Part shown: in pieces, positions 7,625-14,718 of the stretch
Layout of the letters: every line of letters starts with the position of its first letter
How positions within the stretch are numbered: position 1 is the stretch's first letter
Assembly (NCBI GenBank): GCA_023418535.1
Contig: JAEZZN010000090.1
Coordinates: 1 to 15,164 of the forward strand
DNA length: 15,164 bases
Direction of reading: 5' to 3'
Origin: Bacillota bacterium
Lineage (GTDB): Bacteria > Bacillota_A > Clostridia > Tissierellales > Peptoniphilaceae
Position numbers and translations under genes: made by a program
The notes under the pieces: generated by a model
Told to the model about the DNA's origin: nothing
The model's input: only the letters and a program-made list of their open reading frames with translations
Database searches by the model: none

Positions 7625-8884
7625 CTAAATAAATATAATAGATATTACAATAAGTCCAATTAGACTTAACAAAATAAACTTAACATTATATTTTATAACA
7701 TCAAATATCTGCACCTTAAATCCTTCTGATATAGCCAGTACATTTATTTGCACTGGACTTAATTGAGTTCCTAATCCAGCGGCAATTGCAACAAATCCCA
7801 TAGACAATGGTGGCATATTAAGTACTTCCAAAGTAGGCAGTATTAATGCTAAAACACCTGCACAGAATGCCCCAGAAGGAATAGCTATTAAAAAGCTTAT
7901 AATCATTGCAACTGGAACTGTTATAGCTAGTGGCACTTTAGAAACTAAATGTGCTACTTGTTCAAATAAACCTAAATCTGCTATCATTCCTATAAACGAT
8001 AGAAAAATACCGACAGAAAATAATGTAGTCAAAATAAACTGTGACCCCTTGATAAATTCATTGCAAACTTCATAAAGCTTATATTCACTAAATATAAATA
8101 CACTTATTATAGTAATTATAATAATAAAACTTGGATTGAATAACTGAAGCCCTATAATTGAATTTATCTTATTTCCTCCTATTACAGATAATAATAAAAT
8201 TAAGGCTGGCATCGATAGTTTTATTAATTTATTTATAGAATAACTGCTATATATAGCATCTACACCATCAGATGATTTAGTAATTAATTTTCCTTTTTTC
8301 TTCACTCCGTATACTGAAAGAAATACAGCTAAAATAACAAATACTAACCATATTAATATCATTTTATTCGAAAATATGCTAACATCCATTTTTGCCGCTT
8401 CTGCCGCCATAGCCGTTTCTGTAGATGCTGGTGAAATTGTAAAGCCTATGGCACCTACTATTGCTATAGCTGCGATCACCTCTGGTATAGCCCCTATTAC
8501 AGTAAATATTATTGGTGCAATAACCATTGTATTTCCAGCAGCTGTTCCAGCCATAAATGTTGCGCCCGCCTGAATTATAACTAAAAAACCAACTATTATA
8601 TAAATTTTATCTTTATATTTTCTGTTCGCCAACTCTACTATAGCATTTATAGAACCTGTTTTAGATACTAACATTGCAACTGCTGCAAATAGTATTGGAG
8701 TTATATATCCAAATGTAGTTGTTAGTCCTTTACTAATTGCGATTTGTATACTTGCCAATGAATTTCCACCAATTATTAGTGCTACAATTCCTCCAAAAAA
8801 TCCAGCTACTAACATATGTTGTTTGAGTATTAATAGAATGATTACCACAATAATTGGCAGCAAATTTATTAATAGCTCACTCAT
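7625..8884 (-). CDS. 12-TM carrier, ion-transporter-superfamily-like, substrate unknown
   Basis: The protein has 419 residues and about 10-12 hydrophobic segments. Two halves show the same pattern. In the first, a small-residue hairpin (MAGTAAGNT, 111-119) is followed about 35 residues later by SPASTETAMA (151-160). In the second, PSGAFCAG (336-343) is followed by SPVQINVLAIS (376-386). Such a two-fold repeat with re-entrant hairpins is typical of citrate/C4-dicarboxylate (CitMHS, DcuC, NhaC-like) carriers, but I cannot name the family precisely. Being second to an NCS2 permease in the operon, it may export or exchange a carboxylate product or take up an open-chain ureido acid. The start lies 2 nt after the amidohydrolase stop, with AGAGGT as ribosome site. 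Confidence 0.6.
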   Translation of the reverse strand: MSELLINLLPIIVVIILLILKQHMLVAGFFGGIVALIIGGNSLASIQIAISKGLTTTFGYITPILFAAVAMLVSKTGSINAIVELANRKYKDKIYIIVGFLVIIQAGATFMAGTAAGNTMVIAPIIFTVIGAIPEVIAAIAIVGAIGFTISPASTETAMAAEAAKMDVSIFSNKMILIWLVFVILAVFLSVYGVKKKGKLITKSSDGVDAIYSSYSINKLIKLSMPALILLLSVIGGNKINSIIGLQLFNPSFIIIITIISVFIFSEYKLYEVCNEFIKGSQFILTTLFSVGIFLSFIGMIADLGLFEQVAHLVSKVPLAITVPVAMIISFLIAIPSGAFCAGVLALILPTLEVLNMPPLSMGFVAIAAGLGTQLSPVQINVLAISEGFKVQIFDVIKYNVKFILLSLIGLIVISIIFI

Positions 8885-8886
8885 AA

Positions 8887-9993
8887 TTACCTCTTTACTA
8901 TGACTGCAACTGGTCCACCACCATCAGGTCCTTGATGTTCTGATCCTCCAGATACATATATCATTGGATCACCTATAATTGATGCCAATACACCATTTAC
9001 AACTGCTCTTGCATGCCTTGTATGATTAATATCTGAATCTGTGTGTAATGTAGTTCTTCTATCTCTACAAAAACCATTTGATGCTGATTCCGCCTTAGCA
9101 AATACATTAACTATTCTATTTCTATTTTGTTCGGATAAAATAGGTCCTTCATCTATACCTAACTTTTTCAAAACCCTATATAATGCGCTCGAATCAATAG
9201 CATCTTTCATAACATCATGCTCAATATAGTACTTGCCATTTCCTTCAAAAGAGTTCCCCATTAATATTATTTCACAATTTAGTAATTCTATTCCTCCTGA
9301 TGTTGATGCCACACCCGAGTATTTAGTAAAATCATTCATGACTGTATTATCATCTAGTTTCTCCCTATCAATTTCACCAAGAGCTACACCTACACCAATA
9401 GCACTTGCTCCCCTGTTATATCCCATAGATTCATATGTATCATGTGTAACAACTTTTTTCCCTCTACTATTAGCTTCATTTATTCTTTCCGATGTCAATA
9501 AAGGACATTTTATTTGTACAAAATGTACATCATTAGGATCATCAATTTTTGCTTTTTTCATTAATTGCTTGACTACTTTTGCAACTTCATCGACTTGAAT
9601 TAAGGTTCCTTGTTCTTCTGGTAAAAAATCTCTTGTAAAACCTGAAACTACTACAAGACTTTTTTCTTTACTATTTATTTCAATATCTTCTTCACGTGAA
9701 CTAAATACTGTAAAGTGTGGTGACATTACTCCCTCTGTTCCTCCACTCATTACGAAAGCAATCTGCTTTTTTATTTCTAATTCATCTTTACCTAATAAAT
9801 CACTTATATATCTACTAAAGCTTTGAGTTGCATATCCCCTTGTAAAATCATTAACACATCCATTTCCTTCTGTCTTTCCTAAAACTGCAACAATATCGTT
9901 TGGATCTAAATCATTATCTTTAATTAACTTCCTTAATTCACTTATATCATCAGGGCTGTCCATTTTTCTTCTATATACTTCTACCGATATCAT
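8887..9993 (-). CDS. Ring-opening amidohydrolase (cyanurate hydrolase/barbiturase family)
   Basis: The 368-residue cytoplasmic enzyme belongs to the AtzD/TrzD/barbiturase family, which hydrolyses one imide bond of six-membered rings (cyanuric acid to carboxybiuret; barbiturate to ureidomalonate). The three pseudo-symmetric repeats are visible, each with an SGG motif (S83, S232, S348), a lysine (K40 in GKTEGNG, K162, K300) and an arginine (R52, R194, R326). The middle S232/K162 pair corresponds to the catalytic Ser-Lys dyad described for AtzD-type enzymes. The C-terminal SGGSEHQGPDGGGP is strongly family-like, and the length is normal. All key residues are present, so it should be active. Cyanurate and barbiturate cannot be distinguished by eye; the AllFGH genes around it suggest a ureido-acid product. 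It lies 15 nt after the DUF1116 gene. Confidence 0.88.
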   Translation of the reverse strand: MISVEVYRRKMDSPDDISELRKLIKDNDLDPNDIVAVLGKTEGNGCVNDFTRGYATQSFSRYISDLLGKDELEIKKQIAFVMSGGTEGVMSPHFTVFSSREEDIEINSKEKSLVVVSGFTRDFLPEEQGTLIQVDEVAKVVKQLMKKAKIDDPNDVHFVQIKCPLLTSERINEANSRGKKVVTHDTYESMGYNRGASAIGVGVALGEIDREKLDDNTVMNDFTKYSGVASTSGGIELLNCEIILMGNSFEGNGKYYIEHDVMKDAIDSSALYRVLKKLGIDEGPILSEQNRNRIVNVFAKAESASNGFCRDRRTTLHTDSDINHTRHARAVVNGVLASIIGDPMIYVSGGSEHQGPDGGGPVAVIVKR

Positions 9994-10008
9994 ATCTATT
10001 TCTTCCTT

Positions 10009-11421
10009 TCAAAAATTATTCTTTAAATCATTAATTAATTTTTCCAACGCTTTTATAAAGCACTCCATAGGTGGGGTAACCAACCCTGCTCCTATTTGCC
10101 CTATTCCAGACTTTTTGTGCGCAATACCTGTATTAATAATAGGTAATATACCCGTTTCGACAACTTTTATAATATCAATTCCATAGGCTGCTGGTTGAAA
10201 ATTTAATGCTGGTAATGAAAAGTTTGCATTGGTTGAATGAGTTATTAGTTTCATAGATTTTGAATAATCTAATGCATCATTAACCTCTCCGCCAACAAAT
10301 TTTACAATAGATGGTGATGCTGCCATTGAGAATCCACCTAATCCATTTGTTTCGGTGATAGCTGAATCTCCTAAATCTCTGGCTGCATCTTCCTCACCAT
10401 ATCCTGGAAAATAAAGCCCCTTTACATAGTTAGCCTGATGCACAAACCACTCATCCATACCATTAAGCTTGATTCCAAATTCATAGCCATTCCTACTCAT
10501 AATTGACACGATAGACGAATATTTAATATTATTCCCTGCAATCGTAGCCAGCTTACAGTAAGGCATAGATAAATTTAAAAAGTAATGATCATTACCTGAT
10601 ATGTACTCTAATACTTTTAGTTTTTTCTCATTAGAAAAATTAGTTAATAAAACTTTTTTTGATATTTCTTTATAAAATAATGATGTTGCTGCCTTATTTC
10701 TATTATGGCATTCATCGCCCATATTCAATGCTTGATAAATAATATTTCTTATATCAATATCTTCACCTATAGATAAGGCTTCCTTTAATACAGGATAGAA
10801 TTCATCTTTTATCCATAAAAGCTTCTCTATAACATCCGGACTATTCTTACCAAATCTTAATACACCACCCAGTCCTTCATTAATATTACAATATGCATAA
10901 TTATTATTTATATCATCATATAATACATGTACCGGCATTGAAGGAGACGTTATTCCTGCCATAGGTCCTACAAAATTATATTCATGAGTTGATTTTAATA
11001 TTATTTCTCCACTCTCTATAATTTTTTTTGCTTCTTCTATATTATTAGCCCATCTTTCATATATTACCGCACCAATTACCGCACCCTTTTGAGGATCACA
11101 CATTTCTTCCCATTTAACAGGCGGTCCAGAATGTAAAATTAATTTTTCATTTTTAGTATTAATTATATCCTTTAATAATTTTATATCTACCAATCTAGCC
11201 GTAGCAGACTTCATTTTTGTAATGACTCTATCATTTGCTTCTTTTATTACTTCCTTAAATGGCTCCAATTCTTCTAACATTTCTAATAACTTTATATTAC
11301 CTCCACAAGGTGGTCGCCATTCTAAATCATAGTATTCTATACCTTGTATATCATAATCAGTATTAAAAACTTTTAGCCCAAGATTACATATTTTAAGTTC
11401 TTTTTCTAATATATCAATCAT
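10009..11421 (-). CDS. allG: DUF1116 protein, AllG-like carbamoyltransferase subunit
   Basis: The 470-residue protein fits the DUF1116 family (E. coli YlbE/AllG). Family-type motifs are GPMAGITSPSMPVHV (152-166), MGDECHNRN (234-242), EEDAARDLGDSAITETNGLGG (343-363) and a C-terminal GAGLVTPPMECF. It has no signal peptide or membrane segment. In E. coli this protein is reported as a component of oxamate carbamoyltransferase together with AllF and AllH. It directly follows the fdrA-like gene: its AAGGAG site overlaps the end of that gene and the start is only 3 nt beyond the fdrA stop, so the two are probably made stoichiometrically. Oxamate carbamoyltransferase itself or a homologue acting on a different N-carbamoyl amide is likely; substrate is not defined by sequence. 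Confidence 0.83.
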   Translation of the reverse strand: MIDILEKELKICNLGLKVFNTDYDIQGIEYYDLEWRPPCGGNIKLLEMLEELEPFKEVIKEANDRVITKMKSATARLVDIKLLKDIINTKNEKLILHSGPPVKWEEMCDPQKGAVIGAVIYERWANNIEEAKKIIESGEIILKSTHEYNFVGPMAGITSPSMPVHVLYDDINNNYAYCNINEGLGGVLRFGKNSPDVIEKLLWIKDEFYPVLKEALSIGEDIDIRNIIYQALNMGDECHNRNKAATSLFYKEISKKVLLTNFSNEKKLKVLEYISGNDHYFLNLSMPYCKLATIAGNNIKYSSIVSIMSRNGYEFGIKLNGMDEWFVHQANYVKGLYFPGYGEEDAARDLGDSAITETNGLGGFSMAASPSIVKFVGGEVNDALDYSKSMKLITHSTNANFSLPALNFQPAAYGIDIIKVVETGILPIINTGIAHKKSGIGQIGAGLVTPPMECFIKALEKLINDLKNNF

Positions 11422-11424
11422 CTA

Positions 11425-12942
11425 TTACTCCTTAACTATATCTAGTGCTTTAAGAGCTGCTTCCTCGTTGGTTATCGCTACATAAACACCACAATCGGTT
11501 AACCTTTTAATGGAATAATCTAATTTCTGTTTATCCTTATCAGTTCCTAATATATACGCTATAAATTGTACATATCTACCTTCCTTTTTAGCAATTTCAT
11601 TAACTTCATTAATGGCACCTATTGTTTCTCCTACTGCATCAATATGACTACCAAATCCTAATTCAAAATCTAGTAATATTACAGCAACATTTTTGTCTTT
11701 TCCTTCTTCTATAATTCGATTAACTCTTATTGACGGTTCTATCATTGGATGAGGCTTGCCATAAGTAAAATAATCATCTCCCATATCTAAAATTGTATGA
11801 TATTCACTTACCAAATTATTTTTAAGCGTTGTTTTTACATCTTTAGATACATTACTATAGACATTATTAAGTTTTTTTGATAGAATACTAAAGCTTTGCG
11901 AACACAATGTCCCACCACAAAACAAGCCTCTTATATATTTTTGATTTTCATTCATTCGTTTTTTTATTTCGTTTATATCAAAATCATTACATTCAATAAA
12001 ATTATTTTCATTAATATTTCCATTATTCAATTTGACCGCATATTCTGCAGCTTTATAAAAATTGTCTGTAACAACTATGTTATCTTCTACATAATTTTCG
12101 TCATTTGATACAAAACAATAAATTATATTCTTTGTTGTTGTTTTTCCAATTTGAATAAGTTCATCCTTAATAATTGTTGATGGTTTTTTTGATACAATTA
12201 CAATTGTTTTTGTTTTTTCTCTTTTAATAAGACTATTCAAAACAAACTTTGTCATAGTACCACCAATTTGTTCTGATAAATCTCTTCCCCCTACTCCTAT
12301 AGCATTATCTATCCCTCCTCCTAACTTGTGTATAAGTACCGTGACTTCCTGTAATCCTGTTCCTGATGCACCAATTAAAGAAATATCACCCTTATTAACT
12401 TTATTCGAGAAACATAAGCCCTTTGAGTTGATAATTGATGTACCACAATCTGGACCCATGCATAAAAGGTTTCTCTTAACAGCTATATCCTTTAATATTT
12501 TTTCATCTTCAAAAGTAATATTATCGCTAAAAAGCATTACATGTTTATTATTAAATAATGCTGTTTTAGCCTCCTTTACTGCATATCTACCGGGTAATGA
12601 AATAACAGTTAAATTTATATCTTTATCCTGATATAATTCTTCTTGCGTTTTATAAACTTTATTACTTGAACTGTATGACTCAAAATTTGAATTTAAATTC
12701 TTCTCTATCTCTTCAAGCAATGCCTTATCATCTTTCGAATCAACAGCAATTATACAATCATTTGGCGTTATATTATCTAATTCATCAATGTTAAAGCCAA
12801 TGTTTTTTATTAATTCAATATTCATTTCTGAACCCATTAATATAATTAATTCATTTGCTTTATACTTTGTTTTTAGTTTATTAGATAAAGCCATCATAGT
12901 TACGGAATCGTAGTAACTATCCCTTAAAATTTTTAATTTCAT
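11425..12942 (-). CDS. allF: FdrA-like protein (acyl-CoA-synthetase fold), AllF subunit
   Basis: The 505-residue protein belongs to the FdrA family, which is built like succinyl-CoA synthetase: an N-terminal CoA-binding-type Rossmann region with CMGPDCGTSI (161-170), then a ligase-type region with GASGTGLQE (191-199) and GVGGRDLS (216-223). E. coli FdrA (AllF) is reported as part of oxamate carbamoyltransferase and is thought to supply the phosphate/carbamoyl chemistry. It is the first gene of the operon, which suits the lead catalytic subunit. ATG at 12942 is chosen over the in-frame TTG at 12948 because GGGAG sits 6 nt upstream of ATG and directly abuts the TTG. The divergent PucR gene starts 119 bp away. 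A true acyl-CoA synthetase role is possible but less consistent with DUF1116 and DUF2877 partners. Confidence 0.82.
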   Translation of the reverse strand: MKLKILRDSYYDSVTMMALSNKLKTKYKANELIILMGSEMNIELIKNIGFNIDELDNITPNDCIIAVDSKDDKALLEEIEKNLNSNFESYSSSNKVYKTQEELYQDKDINLTVISLPGRYAVKEAKTALFNNKHVMLFSDNITFEDEKILKDIAVKRNLLCMGPDCGTSIINSKGLCFSNKVNKGDISLIGASGTGLQEVTVLIHKLGGGIDNAIGVGGRDLSEQIGGTMTKFVLNSLIKREKTKTIVIVSKKPSTIIKDELIQIGKTTTKNIIYCFVSNDENYVEDNIVVTDNFYKAAEYAVKLNNGNINENNFIECNDFDINEIKKRMNENQKYIRGLFCGGTLCSQSFSILSKKLNNVYSNVSKDVKTTLKNNLVSEYHTILDMGDDYFTYGKPHPMIEPSIRVNRIIEEGKDKNVAVILLDFELGFGSHIDAVGETIGAINEVNEIAKKEGRYVQFIAYILGTDKDKQKLDYSIKRLTDCGVYVAITNEEAALKALDIVKE

Positions 12943-12975
12943 CTTCAACTCCCTGACTTTTATTATTTATGAATT

Positions 12976-12987
12976 TATGTTAACATA
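12976..12987. promoter_or_regulatory. Palindrome in the divergent allF-pucR control region
   Basis: TATGTTAACATA is a perfect 12-bp palindrome about 34 bp upstream of the allF-like start. It is a candidate operator for the PucR-type regulator. No consensus promoter with good spacing is evident in 12943-13061. Confidence 0.35.
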
Positions 12988-13003
12988 TAGAAAAGTTTTT
13001 TTA

Positions 13004-13021
13004 ATTGTTACAAATTACAAT
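13004..13021. promoter_or_regulatory. Inverted repeat ATTGT-N8-ACAAT, candidate regulator site
   Basis: ATTGT (13004-13008) and ACAAT (13017-13021) form an inverted repeat near the middle of the divergent intergenic region. Half-sites about 13 bp apart suit a dimeric regulator, but in such AT-rich DNA chance occurrence is plausible. Confidence 0.25.
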
Positions 13022-13061
13022 AATAATGCTTAATATTTGTTTATTTTTGACAAGGAGATTT

Positions 13062-14621
13062 ATGCAATTAAGTTATTTATTAGAAAAAAGGATATTTAAG
13101 GATTTTGAAATACAATCAGAACGTTATAACTTAAATAAAGAAATATCAACTATATTAATATTGGAAACTCCTGATTTTAAGAATTATATTTTAGAAAATG
13201 GTTTAATACTAACAACTTTTTATGTTATAAAAAAAGATAAAGAGCTTTTTTTAGATCTTTTAAACTCTTTAAAAGATCATAATTGCCCTGGAGTATGTAT
13301 AAAACTAAATCGATATATTGATTTTATACCAGAAGACATTATTAAATTATCTGAAACGTTAGATATCCCAATTATCTGTCTTAATTATGATGCAAATTTA
13401 TCTGAGTTATTTAGTACAATTTTTAGTGAAATACAAAAAGAAGTACATTCAGCTAATAATTTTAATCATAAATTAATTGATTTTTTAAAAATAATTAATA
13501 ATAACCCCTCTACATCTGAATTAATTAAAATCTGTACAGAAATTGAATATCTAGATATATTATTCTATAATTATGAAACTGAAAAAATTAGGTACACTTC
13601 AACTACTCTCCTGGATTTTTTTAATAATAATTATGCTGATGATACTATAATTATAGATAATAAAATATATGTAGTTATTAATATATCAATATTTGAAAAT
13701 AAAGAATATTGTATGATTCTATCATCGAATTTAGAAAAAAGACATATACTCAATAATTATCTTGAAATATTTAGAATTTTAACATCAATTATTATACAGA
13801 AAAAGCATGAAAACAAACTAAAACTAAATCAGTTTATCTATAAATTTTTATCAGAAAAATATAATAAAAATGATTATAGTAGTGTATTAAACAAAACTAA
13901 AACATTCAACTGGAAGCTTAATTTTCCTGTAAAACTAATTGGATTAGAATTTTCCAGCACCTCTAATTATAATGAAATTACTAATAGATTTGCATATAAA
14001 ATTCTTCTAACCATTTCTAAATTATATCGAATTGATATAAATGAAATTAAATATTTTAAATCTAACAATAAAATATATTATATATTTAATCAAAATATAA
14101 ATATAAGATTAAACTATACAAAAATATTCAAAGATTTGATTAGCAGAATAAATACTATACTTTGTGATGATTTCTCAAAATATTTAATAGTTGAGACTGG
14201 AGAAATTACTAATATAACTGAAATTAACAAACACTTCTACAATATAGAAAAGATATTTAAATTTTCTAAAAATCAAAATTTAACTAAAAGTTACTTTAAC
14301 TACAGTGAATATGAATTCCTTTCATTTCTATCAAATATAGACATTAGTTATGATAATTTTTTATCAACAGTCTTAGATCCTCTTATAGAATATGAAAAGA
14401 AGTATAAAATTAATATTATTTTTACTGCATTTACGTATATAAACGCACGTTTTAATGTTTCAACGGCTGCAAAAGAGCTTTTTATTCACTATAATACATT
14501 AAAGTATAGGCTAAATATCATTAAAAACTTAGGTTTTGATCTAAGCGATAAAAATTATAATTATATTCCTTTATATTTTGCATGTTTTTATTATTTATAT
14601 TTATTGGATAAAAATGATTGA
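13062..14621 (+). CDS. PucR family transcriptional regulator
   Basis: The 519-residue cytoplasmic regulator has the N-terminal PucR (PF07905-type) ligand-sensing domain (about 1-125: QLSYLLEKRIF, then TILILETPDFKNYILENGLILTT) and a C-terminal PucR helix-turn-helix (about 465-491: NVSTAAKELFIHYNTLKYRLNII). The central region is divergent. The family controls purine and ureide catabolism (PucR of B. subtilis responds to allantoin-type intermediates). Its divergent position next to the ring-opening/AllFGH operon makes it the probable activator or repressor of that operon. ATG at 13062 is chosen because AAGGAG lies just upstream; the in-frame TTG at 13005 would add 19 residues and has no ribosome site. 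The protein is very rich in Ile, Asn, Lys and Tyr, as expected from the AT content. The first palindrome base follows 8 nt after the stop. Confidence 0.88.
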   Translation: MQLSYLLEKRIFKDFEIQSERYNLNKEISTILILETPDFKNYILENGLILTTFYVIKKDKELFLDLLNSLKDHNCPGVCIKLNRYIDFIPEDIIKLSETLDIPIICLNYDANLSELFSTIFSEIQKEVHSANNFNHKLIDFLKIINNNPSTSELIKICTEIEYLDILFYNYETEKIRYTSTTLLDFFNNNYADDTIIIDNKIYVVINISIFENKEYCMILSSNLEKRHILNNYLEIFRILTSIIIQKKHENKLKLNQFIYKFLSEKYNKNDYSSVLNKTKTFNWKLNFPVKLIGLEFSSTSNYNEITNRFAYKILLTISKLYRIDINEIKYFKSNNKIYYIFNQNINIRLNYTKIFKDLISRINTILCDDFSKYLIVETGEITNITEINKHFYNIEKIFKFSKNQNLTKSYFNYSEYEFLSFLSNIDISYDNFLSTVLDPLIEYEKKYKINIIFTAFTYINARFNVSTAAKELFIHYNTLKYRLNIIKNLGFDLSDKNYNYIPLYFACFYYLYLLDKND

Positions 14622-14629
14622 GTATTTAC

Positions 14630-14673
14630 ACGCATAAAAGCAATCGTAAATTTTTACGATTGCTTTTATGCGT
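14630..14673. repeat. Long palindrome, copy 3
   Basis: The 44-bp, 21-bp-stem palindrome with TT centre is identical to the core of copy 1. It lies between convergent pucR and the LPXTG gene and is placed to end the pucR transcript. To its right is the same spacer and GCAA-loop terminator that follows copy 2. Confidence 0.85.
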
Positions 14674-14682
14674 TTTATATGT

Positions 14683-14713
14683 ATAAAAAGAGCATGGTTG
14701 CCCATGCCCTCTT
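14683..14713 (-). terminator. Rho-independent terminator of the LPXTG gene
   Basis: On the minus strand GCATGG, loop GCAA, CCATGC is extended outward by pairs between AAAGAGG and TCTTTTT (including two G-U), ending in a U-run. The stem base is 5 nt from the stop codon at 14719. About 29 bp, with one mismatch, are shared with the terminator at 5503-5527 and its flank. Confidence 0.85.
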
Positions 14714-14718
14714 TAATA

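Noticed and set aside
8376..9598. Plus-strand open frames opposite the transporter and amidohydrolase genes
   Set aside because: They lie wholly antisense to well-supported genes, show no recognisable domain and have no independent start signals.
13005..13061. Upstream TTG start for the PucR gene adding 19 residues
   Set aside because: There is no ribosome site before the TTG, whereas AAGGAG sits just before the ATG at 13062, where PucR-domain similarity begins.
4081..14673. The three palindromes as a CRISPR array
   Set aside because: They are kilobases apart, fully self-complementary, without regular spacers and without cas genes nearby.
14660..14687. Promoter TTGCTT-16 bp-TATAAA leaving palindrome copy 3 on the plus strand
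   Set aside because: It would read antisense into the LPXTG gene, and the TATAAA is part of the U-run of the terminator; no plus-strand gene follows.
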